From: JASLEW01 sp963732005 | GTDB lineage: Bacteria; Acidobacteriota; Thermoanaerobaculia; Multivoradales; UBA5704 | DNA length: 64,000 bases | Assembly (NCBI GenBank): GCA_963732005.1 | Contig: CAVSXT010000004.1 | Location: forward strand, 434,001 to 498,000 | Direction: 5' to 3' | The notes under the pieces: model-generated | Seen by the model: the letters and a program-made list of their open reading frames with translations, nothing else | Databases searched by the model: none | What the model was told of the DNA's origin: nothing | Made by a program: the position numbers and the translations under genes | Shown: piece after piece, positions 34,381 through 42,991 of the stretch | How the letters are laid out: every line of letters starts with the position of its first letter | Position numbering within the stretch: the first letter of the stretch is position 1

Positions 34381-37059
34381 ATGAGCCTGCTGAGTGATCT
34401 CGCCTATCGCTGCCGTGCCCTGCTGCGGCGCCGCACCGTCGAGGCCGAGCTGGACGACGAGCTGCGGTTCCACTGGGAGCGCGAGGTCGAGCGGCACCTG
34501 CAGGCGGGCCGGCCGCACCAGGAAGCGATCCGCCTCACCCGGCTGGCGTTCGGCGGCGTCGACCAGGTCAAGGACTCCTGCCGGCAGGCGCGCGGCACCG
34601 ACCCGCTCGAGACCTTGCTGCGCGACCTCGGCTACGGCCTGCGGATGTTGCGCGGCCATCCCGGATTCACCATCGTCGCGGTGCTGACCCTGGCGATCGG
34701 CATCGGCGCCAACACGGCGCTGTTCTCGGTGGTCGACGGCGTGCTGCTCAAGCCGCTGCCCTTCCCGCATCCCGAGCAGCTCATCCGGCTCCACGAGAGC
34801 AAGCCCAACTTCGAGAGCGGTTCCATCTCGTACCCGAACTTCCGCGACTGGCAGCAGCAGAACCACACCTTCACTGCCATCGCCATCGCGCGCGGCTCCG
34901 GCTTCAGCCTCACCGGCATGGGCGAGGCCGAGCAGCTCGACGCCGACCTGGTCTCCGCGGATTGGTTCTCGCTCCTCGGGGTGCGGCCGCTGCTCGGACG
35001 CGGCTTCCTGCGCGGCGAGGACGAGATCGGCGCGCCGCCGGCGGTGATCGTCAGCGCCGCCTTCTGGCGGCGCAAGCTGGGCGCTTCGCCGGAGGTGCTG
35101 GGCAGGAGCCTGACGCTCGACGGACGGGCCTACCCGATCGTCGGCGTGATGGCGGCGGATTTCGGGTTCCAGATCCCGGGCTTCTTCCACGCCGACGTTT
35201 ACGTGCCGATCGGCCAGTGGAGCAACAACCTGCTGCAGCGGCGCGGCGCCGGTCTCGGCATTCACGGGATCGGCCGGCTCAAGCCCGGGATCACGATCGA
35301 CGCGGCGCGGGCCGACCTGCAGCGCATAACCCGCAACCTCGCTGCCGCCTATCCAGAGGACGACAAGGGGATCGGCGCGACGCTGGCGCCGCTCAAGGAC
35401 GAAGTGGTGCGCGACGTGCGGCCTTATTTGCTGGTGCTGCTGGGCGCGGTGGGCTTCGTGCTGCTGATCGCCTGCGTCAACGTCGCGAACCTGCTGCTCG
35501 CACGTTCCACCGGCCGCGCCGGCGAGTTTGCCGTCCGTGGCGCGCTGGGAGCGAGCCGCGGGCGGCTCGTCCGCCAGCTGCTGACCGAAAGCATCCTGCT
35601 GGCGGTGGCGGGTGGCGGGCTGGGGGTGCTGGTGGCGGCGTGGGGCACTCGCGCCGCGCTCGGCCTGCTGCCGACCGCGCTGCCGCGGGCGGGCGAGGTC
35701 GCTCTCGACGGCCGCGTCCTGGCCTTCACCCTGGTGGTGTCGCTGGCCGCGGGAGTGCTCTTCGGCCTGGTGCCGGCGCTCAAGATGTCGCGCGGCAGGG
35801 GCCACCAGACGCTCAAGGAGGGCGGCCGCGGCGGCAGCGGCGTGCGGCATCGCGCGCAGGACGCCCTGGTCATCGCCGAGATGGCGACGGCCCTCGTCCT
35901 GCTGGTCGGCGCCGGCCTGATGCTGCGCAGCCTGGCGAACCTATGGGGAGTCGATCCGGGCTTCCGGCCGGACCGGGTGACCACCGCCGATCTCGCGCTG
36001 CCGCCGGCGATGATGACGGCCGGCCCCGACGCGGTGCGCGCCGCCTGGCGCTCGATCGACGACCGGCTGGCCGCGGTGCCGGGGGTGCAGGGCTCCTCGC
36101 TGACCTGGGGAGCCGTGCCGCTGGCCTCCGACGACGAGGTGCTCTTCTGGCTCGACGGCCGGCCCAAGCCGGCGAACGAGAACGAGATGAGCTGGGCGAT
36201 CCGCTACGTCGTCGAGCCGGGATACCTGCGGACCCTGCGCATCCCGCTGCTGCGCGGCCGTTTCTTCGATGCCCACGACGCCGAGCGCTCGGCCCCCGTC
36301 GCCGTCGTCGACGAGGTGTTCGCGCGGCAGTTCTTCGGCGGTCGCGACCCCCTCCACCAGCATCTCGATCTGAACGGCGGCGCCAGCCGCGCCGAGATCG
36401 TCGGCCTCGTCGGCCACGTCAAGCAATGGGGGCTCGACACCGACGACCACCATGCGCTGCGCGCCCAGGTCTACCTGCCTTTCATGCAGCTGCCGGACGC
36501 CGCCATGGCCCTCACCTCGCGCAACACCACGGTGATGGTGCGCTCCGCGCCGGGCGCGCCGGAGGTCTTCGCCAGCGTCCGCCGCACCCTGCATGGGCTG
36601 GGCGCCGATCTCGAGGTGTCGCGCATCCAGACCATGGATGAGATCGCCGCCGGCAAGCTGGCCGCTCGCCGGGTCTCGGTGACCCTGCTCGGCGGTTTCG
36701 CGCTGCTGGCCCTGGTCCTCGACGGCATCGGCATCTACGGGGTGACCTCCTACCTGGTGGGCCAGAAGACCCACGAGATCGGCCTGCGCATCGCGCTGGG
36801 AGCGCGGCGGACCGACGTGCTGGGGATGATCCTGCGCCAGGGCGTCAAGACGGCGCTCGCGGGTGCCGCCGTAGGGCTGATCGCGTCGCTGGCCCTGACC
36901 CGCTTGATGGGCCACCTGCTCTACGGCGTCGGCGCCGCCGATCCGGCGACGTTCGGCGGGGTGGTTGCGGTCCTGATCGCCGTCACCGTCGCCGCGTGCT
37001 GCGTGCCGGCGGGGCGCGCCACCGGCATCGATCCGACTGTCGCTTTGCGCCACGAATGA
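34381..37059 (+). CDS. MacB/FtsX-type orphan permease with N-terminal extension (ADOP family)
   Basis: An 892-residue permease. The first ~85 residues are the cytoplasmic helical extension typical of these proteins (RRTVEAELDDELRFHWEREV, then EAIRLTRLAFGGVDQVKDSC). Then follow DLGYGLRMLRGHPGFT and TM1 (VLTLAIGIGANTALFSVVDG), a periplasmic core, TMs with LLIACVNVANLLLARSTGR, a second core, and the last TM set with HEIGLRIALGARR and the usual DPTVALRHE end. No ATPase is adjacent. It forms a unit with padR and ends 35 bases from a convergent gene, with a hairpin between. Confidence 0.92.
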   Translation: MSLLSDLAYRCRALLRRRTVEAELDDELRFHWEREVERHLQAGRPHQEAIRLTRLAFGGVDQVKDSCRQARGTDPLETLLRDLGYGLRMLRGHPGFTIVAVLTLAIGIGANTALFSVVDGVLLKPLPFPHPEQLIRLHESKPNFESGSISYPNFRDWQQQNHTFTAIAIARGSGFSLTGMGEAEQLDADLVSADWFSLLGVRPLLGRGFLRGEDEIGAPPAVIVSAAFWRRKLGASPEVLGRSLTLDGRAYPIVGVMAADFGFQIPGFFHADVYVPIGQWSNNLLQRRGAGLGIHGIGRLKPGITIDAARADLQRITRNLAAAYPEDDKGIGATLAPLKDEVVRDVRPYLLVLLGAVGFVLLIACVNVANLLLARSTGRAGEFAVRGALGASRGRLVRQLLTESILLAVAGGGLGVLVAAWGTRAALGLLPTALPRAGEVALDGRVLAFTLVVSLAAGVLFGLVPALKMSRGRGHQTLKEGGRGGSGVRHRAQDALVIAEMATALVLLVGAGLMLRSLANLWGVDPGFRPDRVTTADLALPPAMMTAGPDAVRAAWRSIDDRLAAVPGVQGSSLTWGAVPLASDDEVLFWLDGRPKPANENEMSWAIRYVVEPGYLRTLRIPLLRGRFFDAHDAERSAPVAVVDEVFARQFFGGRDPLHQHLDLNGGASRAEIVGLVGHVKQWGLDTDDHHALRAQVYLPFMQLPDAAMALTSRNTTVMVRSAPGAPEVFASVRRTLHGLGADLEVSRIQTMDEIAAGKLAARRVSVTLLGGFALLALVLDGIGIYGVTSYLVGQKTHEIGLRIALGARRTDVLGMILRQGVKTALAGAAVGLIASLALTRLMGHLLYGVGAADPATFGGVVAVLIAVTVAACCVPAGRATGIDPTVALRHE

Positions 37060-37078
37060 ACGCCGGCGGTGTCCTCAA

Positions 37079-37096
37079 GAGGCCCGGGCGGGCCTC
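37079..37096. terminator. Hairpin between convergent genes
   Basis: GAGGCCCG-GG-CGGGCCTC, an 8-bp perfect stem lying 20 bases after the permease stop and overlapping the last base pairs of the PKD gene. Without a T tract, its strength is unclear. Confidence 0.45.
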
Positions 37097-39662
37097 AGGG
37101 ACAGGTGGCGAAGGCGTTGGCGTCCTGGACCGGCTTGAACTGGACGCCCTGGGCGTTCGCGTAGTGATTGACGGTGTTCGTCTTGGTATCGGTGACGGTG
37201 ATGGCGACCTTGACGTTGGTCAACCCACCCGCAAACACCCAGTACCGGTCGTTGACGCTGCAGGCGTCCAGGACCTTGATCACCATCTCGATGTTGCCGG
37301 CGTCGAAGAACCAGAAATAGCCGGTGTCCGTGGTGAGGGGCACCGCCTGGCCGGAACCGCTCGTGCCGTCCGAGGTGGTCCAGGTGACGTCGACCTGGAA
37401 GCGGCCGCCAACCAGCAGCAGATTGGTGGAGGCGGCGTTGATCTGGAACAGCTTGGTCTGGAAGGCGGTCTGCTGGCCGTTGCTGACCGCCAGCTGCATG
37501 GTCAGCAGCGGTGTCGGCTGAGTCCAGGCGTGCGTCGCCGTCGGTCCGGTCGCGTGGGTGCCGTCGCCGAAGTCCCAGGTGTAGGTGAAGGGTCCGGTGG
37601 CCGTCGCGGCGAACGACACCGGCTGGCCGACCTGTGCCTGGCACTCGTCGAAACCGAACATGTTGACGCAGGAGGCGCTGGTGGTGAAGGTCGCGTCGGG
37701 GTTCGGCGGTTCGCCGACCGCCACCACCCGGGTGGTGCGGGCGGTACAGGTGCCGCCGGGGCAGGACGGATCCGTGCCGGGCGCGGTGATGATGAGGGTC
37801 ACGCCGTAGTTGCCCCCGGCGGGATAGGTGTGGGAGACGGTGCGGCCGCTGCCGCCGGTGCCGTCGCCGAAGGTCCAGCTGTACTGCGTCGGGTTGCCGG
37901 CCGAAGCGCTGGCGTCGAAGGCCACCGCCTGGCCGGGCGACGGTGACGCTGGATTGAAGGTGAAGCTGGCGGTGAGGCCGGGGCCGCCGCTGCCAGCGAC
38001 GTCGACGTAGGCGAGGCCCGTCGCCGTGCCGCAGGCGGAGTTCATGGCGGTGATGTCCTGCTCGCCGGGGGCAGGCCAGGATACCTGGACCGAGTTGCCG
38101 GTGGCGCTGCCGGAGATCGTCCCGCCGGAGGTGGCCCAGCTCCACCCCGATGGATTGGGAGTGCAGATCGCGGCGCTGGCGGTGAAGGTCAGCGACTGTC
38201 CCGGCGAGCCGGTGGTCGGGCCGTTGACGAAGATGCTCGGCGTCGGGTTGGCGCCCTGGTTCCACTTGTGGATGTCGAGGATCGATTGCGCGGCGCGGTA
38301 GAAGTAGGTGCCGACGAACTTGCCCGAGCGCGGCATGATGTAGTTGAAGCCGGTCGGGTTGCCACGGTAGTACCAGCCCCAGTAGTTGGGCGGGCTCACG
38401 TCGCGCGGGCTGGCCGGGTTGGTGACGTCGAACAGCCATTCCCGTTGGCTGCCGCCCTGGCAGGTATCGTCCGAGCCGAAATACAGGAACGGGGTCGCGC
38501 CGCTGCGCGAGAAGGTCACGAAGAAGCTCGGCGTGCCGGTGTCGAGCGCACGGCTGGCGAGGGCGCTGCCGAGGCCGGAGCCGCAGCCGCCGACGATGCA
38601 GCTGACGTCGAAGAAGAGAGCATCGGTGTCGGTGCGCAGCGCCAGGTAATAGGTGGAACCCTGCTGCCACATCGCCACGCCATAGGTCGACGCCGCGGGC
38701 TGCGCCGAGAGACGCAGGACGGCGCTCGTCGGCTGGGTGACGTCCCAGATCTCGAAGCCGCTGCCCGCGCCCGACGACAGGACGAGGTAGTTACCGACGC
38801 CGCCGACGTAGGAGACGCCGGTGCGGGTGCCCAGGCGGCCCAGGTAGACGCCCGGGCACTGCACGGTCGCGCCGGTGGCCGGTACCGCTTCGGCACAGTG
38901 GTCGTAGGTCAACGCCTTGGTCATGTCGTAGATGTAGAGGCCGCCGCTGGGGCTGCCCGACGAAGCCGCGAGGAAGGCGTACTGACGGCCGCTCAAGGTG
39001 GCGGCATAGACCTGCTGCCCCTCCTTGAGGTAGCTCTGATAGGCGACCTTGGGCAAGGTCTTGTTCGCCAGGTTGACGATGCCGATGCCGAGGCCGGACT
39101 GGCCGGCGACGGCGGCGACGGTGTCGATGCCGGCGGCGGTGGCGACGTGCTGCATGGGCAGCTTGATCTCCGGGTTGCTGGCCGACACCGGGAAGTCGGA
39201 GAGCGCCACCTGCCCGAGTGGCGTCGGGTTGGCCGGGGTGGTGCGCGCGTCCCAGACCTGCAGGCCGTAGGCGAGCGCCGTCATCACGAAGCCGTTCTCG
39301 GTGGCGACCGACATGAACCATGGGAACGACGAGTAGGCGTTCGAGGAATCGATGAAGGAGGTCGAATCGCGGCAGAAGGCGGGACCCGAACCGCCGCACT
39401 GGGTGAAGGACGCCTCGGCCGGCTGGATCTCGCCCCAGAAGCCGCTCGGCACCGGCGTCGCGGGGGTGGCGCAGCCGAGGTAACCGCAACCCGAACGATC
39501 GCAGGTCCGCGCCTGCGCCGCGAGGGCGCCGAGGGCGGCCCCGCCGGCGAGCAGGATGGCGACCAGCAGCCGGTGCGAGAAGAGGTGGCCCGAGTGCAGG
39601 CGGCGCCAGGGGAGGTGGGGGCGGAGAGCTGCTGCGGCGGCGGCGACGTTTCGTTCGACCAT
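37095..39662 (-). CDS. Secreted PKD-domain protein with shared C-terminal module
   Basis: An 855-residue exported protein. The N-terminal region has a hydrophobic segment (LLVAILLAGGAALGALAA, about 33-50). About 80-450 is a beta-propeller-like part with LVIVD-style repeats (LQVWDARTTPANPTPLGQVA, FEIWDVTQPTSAVL, EWLFDVTNPASP). Then come Ig/PKD-type domains (FTFNPASPSPGQAVAFDAS with YSWTFGDGTG, and FAATATGPFTYTWDFGDGTH). The last ~105 residues form a module with FWFFDAGNIEMVIKVLDAC and YWVFAGGLTNVKVAITV, nearly the same as the end of the sedolisin at 58597. ATG at 39662 follows AGGAG. Role probably extracellular adhesion or binding. Confidence 0.75.
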   Translation of the reverse strand: MVERNVAAAAAALRPHLPWRRLHSGHLFSHRLLVAILLAGGAALGALAAQARTCDRSGCGYLGCATPATPVPSGFWGEIQPAEASFTQCGGSGPAFCRDSTSFIDSSNAYSSFPWFMSVATENGFVMTALAYGLQVWDARTTPANPTPLGQVALSDFPVSASNPEIKLPMQHVATAAGIDTVAAVAGQSGLGIGIVNLANKTLPKVAYQSYLKEGQQVYAATLSGRQYAFLAASSGSPSGGLYIYDMTKALTYDHCAEAVPATGATVQCPGVYLGRLGTRTGVSYVGGVGNYLVLSSGAGSGFEIWDVTQPTSAVLRLSAQPAASTYGVAMWQQGSTYYLALRTDTDALFFDVSCIVGGCGSGLGSALASRALDTGTPSFFVTFSRSGATPFLYFGSDDTCQGGSQREWLFDVTNPASPRDVSPPNYWGWYYRGNPTGFNYIMPRSGKFVGTYFYRAAQSILDIHKWNQGANPTPSIFVNGPTTGSPGQSLTFTASAAICTPNPSGWSWATSGGTISGSATGNSVQVSWPAPGEQDITAMNSACGTATGLAYVDVAGSGGPGLTASFTFNPASPSPGQAVAFDASASAGNPTQYSWTFGDGTGGSGRTVSHTYPAGGNYGVTLIITAPGTDPSCPGGTCTARTTRVVAVGEPPNPDATFTTSASCVNMFGFDECQAQVGQPVSFAATATGPFTYTWDFGDGTHATGPTATHAWTQPTPLLTMQLAVSNGQQTAFQTKLFQINAASTNLLLVGGRFQVDVTWTTSDGTSGSGQAVPLTTDTGYFWFFDAGNIEMVIKVLDACSVNDRYWVFAGGLTNVKVAITVTDTKTNTVNHYANAQGVQFKPVQDANAFATCP

Positions 39663-39870
39663 GGGTGGCTTGCTCCTGGATATGTTCTTATAGCATGAGA
39701 ATGCCGGATCAAGCAAGCCGGCCAACCCCGGCCGGGTGCAAAGTGCAGGCCGGATAGGCAGCAGGGGCCAGGGCCGGCTACCCAGGCGCGGATCAGCGGG
39801 CGAGGGGGAGGCCTTGGGCGTAGTATGTCCAGGGACGTCCGCAGCCTGCAGGCAGCCACAAAGGAGAGCC

Positions 39871-40836
39871 ATGTTCGACCTCGGTGCCCAGCTGGCGAGA
39901 TACGGTGTCGGCTTCGTGTTCGGCAACGTCCTGGTCGAGCAGGCAGGCCTGCCGATTCCAGCGGTGCCGGTGATGATCGTCGCCGGCGCGCTGGTCGCCG
40001 ACGGCAAGCTCTCGGCATGGCGGCTGCTGGGGGCCGCGGTGCTCGCTGCCGCCACGGCCGACTCGTTGTGGTACACGCTGGGCCGCCGGCAGGGGCGACG
40101 CATGCTCAAGATGGTGTGCCGGATCGCCGTCTCGCCGGACTCCTGCGTGCGGCGGATGGAATGGCTGTACCAGCGCTTCGGGCTGCGCTCGCTGCTGTTC
40201 TGCAAGTTCGTGCCGGGGTTCTCGACCCTGGCGCCGACCCTGGCTGGCACGCTGCGGGCGCCGCGCTGGCGCTTCCATCTCTTCGACGCCCTGGGGGCCG
40301 CGATCTGGGCGACGTGCGCGATGGGTGTCGGCGCCCTGTTCCACAGGGCGCTGAACCGCGTGCTGGCGGTGCTCGACGGCATGGGATCGCTGGCGCTGGC
40401 GGTGGTGGGCGCCGCGCTCGCCGGCTACGTCGGCTGGCGGTTCCTGCAGCGCCGACGCTTCCGGCGCGAGTTGCGGATGGCGCGTATCTCGGTCGAGGAG
40501 CTGACCGGCAGGCTCGCGGCGCCCGAGCCGCCGCTGGTGGTGGACGTGCGCACGAAGCGGGGGGTGTGGCTCGACGCGCGGCGCATCCCGGGCTCGCTGC
40601 GGCTGTCCTTCGACGAGATCGACGAGCGGCTGGCGGAGTTGCCGCGGGGGCGGGAGCTCATCCTCTACTGCACCTGACCGGACGAAGCCTCGTCGGCCCG
40701 GGTGGCCCACAAGCTCCGACAGAATGGCTTCACCAGGATCCGCCCGCTGCTGGGCGGCCTCGACGCCTGGATCGAGGCCGGCCTGCCGGTCGACGAGGAG
40801 GCGGTCCTGTTGGCGGAAGCCTCGTGCGGGAGTTGA
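39871..40836 (+). CDS. DedA-family membrane protein fused to a rhodanese domain, with in-frame UGA
   Basis: The N-terminal ~205 residues are a DedA/SNARE-associated domain: LVEQAGLPIPAVPVMIVAGA, DSLWYTLGRRQGRRML, FCKFVPGFSTLAPTLAGTLR and FHLFDALGAAIWATCAMGVG. A rhodanese domain follows (PPLVVDVRTKRGVWLDARRI, ILYCT). The frame then meets TGA at 40675-40677 and continues 52 codons with an exact rhodanese end (PDEASSARVAHKLRQNGFTR, LLGGLDAWIEAGLPVD) to TGA at 40834. In related fusions I recall the motif as Y-C-x-C-P, so the UGA replaces the second Cys. It may be a TGC-to-TGA nonsense mutation, a sequencing error, or selenocysteine; without readthrough the protein ends at residue 268. ATG follows AAGGAGAG. 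Confidence 0.75.
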
Positions 40837-41162
40837 CCGCACCTGGCAATTGAGTAGACTAACTTTAGCTAAGGGGCGGTATGGCAATCTTCAACGTATG
40901 GACCTGCCCCGGTTCGGTGGACAGTAAATGGCTTGGGTTTGACGTAGCCTGGGGTGGGTTCGTCTTTCCTTCCAGACCAAAGAGTATATGGAACCTAGCC
41001 GCCGGGGCTGTGTGGAGGTGTGGAAAGCGGCGAGGGTGGGCGGTGGAGGGCGGGCGCGTGGGGGGCCGGGAGCCGGTTTCCAAGGGGCAGCGGGAACGGC
41101 GGACCGGGGGCCGCGGCGGGCGGGGGCAGTGGAGCGAAGCGACACGGGCGGCCCCTGTTTGG

Positions 41163-41256
41163 TCCGCGGTTTCCGCTGGCTCGGCACCTTCCATAGCCCA
41201 TGCTTGCGTTGGGTGGAAGGGCCAGGCGCGTAGCGCGCGCACGCCACCGCGGAAAC
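41163..41256 (-). other. Structured non-coding segment after IS3 orfB
   Basis: Within the IS, GGTTTCCGC at 41168-41176 can pair with GCGGAAAC at 41249-41256, enclosing a second stem of CCTTCC/GGAAGG (41187-41192 with 41215-41220) plus CCCA/TGGG. It directly follows the orfB stop and could be a terminator or RNA-protecting fold. The function is not known. Confidence 0.35.
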
Positions 41257-42102
41257 TCATGCGGCGGCTCGCTTCTTCTCGAAATTCACAGGGCTCAGGT
41301 AGCCCAGGGCCGAGTGCCGACGGTGAAGGTTGTACCAGCCTTCGAGGAAGTCGAACACCGCCATCCGGGCCTCGCTCTGCGTGTGCAACGGCCGACGGTC
41401 CAGCAACTCGCACTCGAGCGTGGCGAAGAAGCTCTCGCACAGGGCGTTGTCGAAACAATCGCCCACCGAACCCATCGACGGCCGCACCCCGGCCTGCCGG
41501 CAGCGCAGGCCGAAGGCGATCGACGTGTACTGCGTGCCTTGATCCGAGTGATGGATCACCTCTGACGGCTGCCGCTGGTACAGCGCCATATCCAAGGCTT
41601 CCAGGACGAGCTCGGTGCGCAGGTGGGTCGCCATCGCCCAGCCCACCACGCGGCGGCTCCAGGCGTCCACGACGACGGCGAGATACAGAAATCCTGCCCA
41701 GGTCGGTATGTAGGTGATGTCGGCCACCCAAAGCTGATCGCGCCCGCTCACGGCAAAGTTGCGGTCGACCAGGTCGGGAGCCGGCCGCGCCTGGCGATCC
41801 CGCGTGGTCGTCGCGAACCGGCGCCGCCGGCTGACTCCTGCGAGCCCGGCGGCCTGCATCAGGCGGGCCACTCGCTTGCGGCTTGCTGGCTGGCCCTCGG
41901 CAGCCAGCTCGGCTCGCACACGAGGTGCCCCGTAGGTCCCCCGCGAGTGCTCATGGATGGACTGGATGCGGGCACCAAGCGCTGCATCCGACAGTGCCCG
42001 AGTCGATGGCGACCGCCGATGCCAGGCGTAGTAGCCGCTCGAGGATACGCCCAGCAGCCGGCACATCGTCCGTACTGCGTGCATGGCCTGGTTCGCCCTC
42101 AC
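41257..42102 (-). CDS. IS3 transposase OrfB (integrase-core domain)
   Basis: About 281 residues from the first Met in this frame: an HTH-like start (MCRLLGVSSSGYYAWHRRSP), the HTH_21-type segment GTYGAPRVRAELAAEG, and an rve core with Asp in LWVADITYIPT, Asp in IHHSDQGTQY and Glu in NALCESFFATLECEL, then the IS3 ending NLHRRHSALGYLSPVNFE. In this family it is made as an OrfAB fusion by -1 slippage; an A7 run at 42159-42165 lies in the overlap, so the real product begins in orfA. Confidence 0.93.
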   Translation of the reverse strand: MRANQAMHAVRTMCRLLGVSSSGYYAWHRRSPSTRALSDAALGARIQSIHEHSRGTYGAPRVRAELAAEGQPASRKRVARLMQAAGLAGVSRRRRFATTTRDRQARPAPDLVDRNFAVSGRDQLWVADITYIPTWAGFLYLAVVVDAWSRRVVGWAMATHLRTELVLEALDMALYQRQPSEVIHHSDQGTQYTSIAFGLRCRQAGVRPSMGSVGDCFDNALCESFFATLECELLDRRPLHTQSEARMAVFDFLEGWYNLHRRHSALGYLSPVNFEKKRAAA

Positions 42103-42416
42103 GAATCCGAAGGCTTGCGCGGGATCGACTCGCTCTCCCGAGCGAACCAGGCCGCCGCTTTTTTTAAGATTTCACGCTCTTCACGAAGCTGGCGGTTCTC
42201 CCGCCGCAGCCGGCGCAGCTCATCACGCTCGACCGTGCTCAGACCGTCTTCGCGGCGACCCTCGTCCCGATCGGCCTGCGCGACCCAGTTGCGGATCGCC
42301 TGCGCCGACGGCTCGAACTCGCGGGCCAGCTGCTCGGGATCCCGTCCCGACCGGACCAGCTCGATCATCTGCCGGCGAAACTCAGGGGCATACGGCGCTC
42401 GGTGTCTCTGCGGCAT
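42099..42416 (-). CDS. IS3 OrfA (DNA-binding subunit)
   Basis: A 105-residue protein with a helix-turn-helix (YAPEFRRQMIELVRSGRDPE, then QLAREFEPSAQAIRNWVAQA) and a leucine-zipper-like coiled coil (ELRRLRRENRQLREEREILK). The ATG at 42416 follows GAGGAG. The A7 tract near its end (minus strand, 42165-42159) is the expected programmed -1 frameshift site for OrfAB. Confidence 0.9.
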   Translation of the reverse strand: MPQRHRAPYAPEFRRQMIELVRSGRDPEQLAREFEPSAQAIRNWVAQADRDEGRREDGLSTVERDELRRLRRENRQLREEREILKKAAAWFARESESIPRKPSDS

Positions 42417-42688
42417 CGTGGACTCCTCTCCCCCCAATGATGGGGTGTCCACGGAACCGGGGCAACTTCAGTACATGACGCCAAGACCCATCTCTCAAGG
42501 CTGCTCGAGCGGGTGGCGGAGGGGGAGGAGGTCATCATCGCCAAGAGCGGTCGACCGGTGGCCAAGTTGGTCAAGATTGCCGTGGAGCCCCGGAGGCCTG
42601 GGCGGCTGGAGGGCCGTATTCGCATCGGCTCCAATTTCGACGAGCCTCTTCCGGCTGAGATCCTGAGCGCCTTCCGCGGAGAGAGCGA

Positions 42689-42805
42689 TTGAGACTGCTG
42701 TTGGACAATCGCATGCTGGTCGCCCAGGCTCAGCTCGAAAGCCTGACCATCGTCACCCGAGATCCAGCGTTTCGCGCCTACGAGATCGCCATCCTGCCGG
42801 CCTGA
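42689..42805 (+). pseudogene. PIN-domain (VapC-like) toxin with a large internal deletion
   Basis: The frame opens at TTG overlapping the antitoxin stop and encodes LRLLLD, the first strand of a PIN domain with its first acidic residue. It jumps directly to NRMLVAQAQLESLTIVTRDP and AFRAYEIAILPA, the last third of the same domain. About 85-90 residues in the middle, including the other metal-binding acids, are missing. Thirty-eight residues remain and cannot be active. With the toxin dead, loss of the antitoxin to the IS upstream would be harmless. Confidence 0.8.
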
Positions 42806-42991
42806 TTCTCATGGCCCACCGGCCGGACGTTGCGACAGAGGGCGCAGGTGGCCTCCCGGGCAGGGTAGGAGCAGTGCGCGAGAAAGCTGGACGCTAGATG
42901 CCATCGCAGGCATTCACGCAAGCCTGGTGCCGCCGATATTCGCATATGATTGTTCAATCGCATACCAGCGCATCGCCAAGCGGGGACGATT

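Larger units (their letters stand above)
40899..42470. mobile_element. IS3-family insertion sequence
   Basis: A 1572-bp element that begins TG and ends CA, with imperfect 25-bp terminal inverted repeats (left end contains TGCCCCGGTTCGGTGGACA at 40905-40923, right end TGTCCACGGAACCGGGGCA at 42446-42464), flanked by a 3-bp duplication GTA. It carries orfA and orfB on the minus strand with an A7 slip site. About 330 bases between the left repeat and the orfB stop are non-coding and contain stem-forming sequence. Confidence 0.92.
40881..42692 (+). pseudogene. Phd/YefM-family antitoxin split by an IS3 element
   Basis: Bases 40881-40898 encode MAIFNV after an AAGGGGCGG ribosome site. Bases 42474-42692 encode HDAKTHLSRLLERVAEGEEV and the rest of a Phd-type antitoxin (IIAKSGRPVAKLVKI, FDEPLPAEILSAFRGESD). 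Removing the IS and one copy of the duplicated GTA (40896-40898 and 42471-42473) joins them in frame to a normal 78-residue antitoxin. The gene is inactivated, but its lesion is fully reversible. The toxin gene that should follow is itself deleted internally. Confidence 0.88.

Noticed and set aside
34267..35850. A 527-codon minus-strand frame
   Set aside because: Antisense to the permease; composition is Gln/Arg/Glu-rich shadow sequence with no motif.
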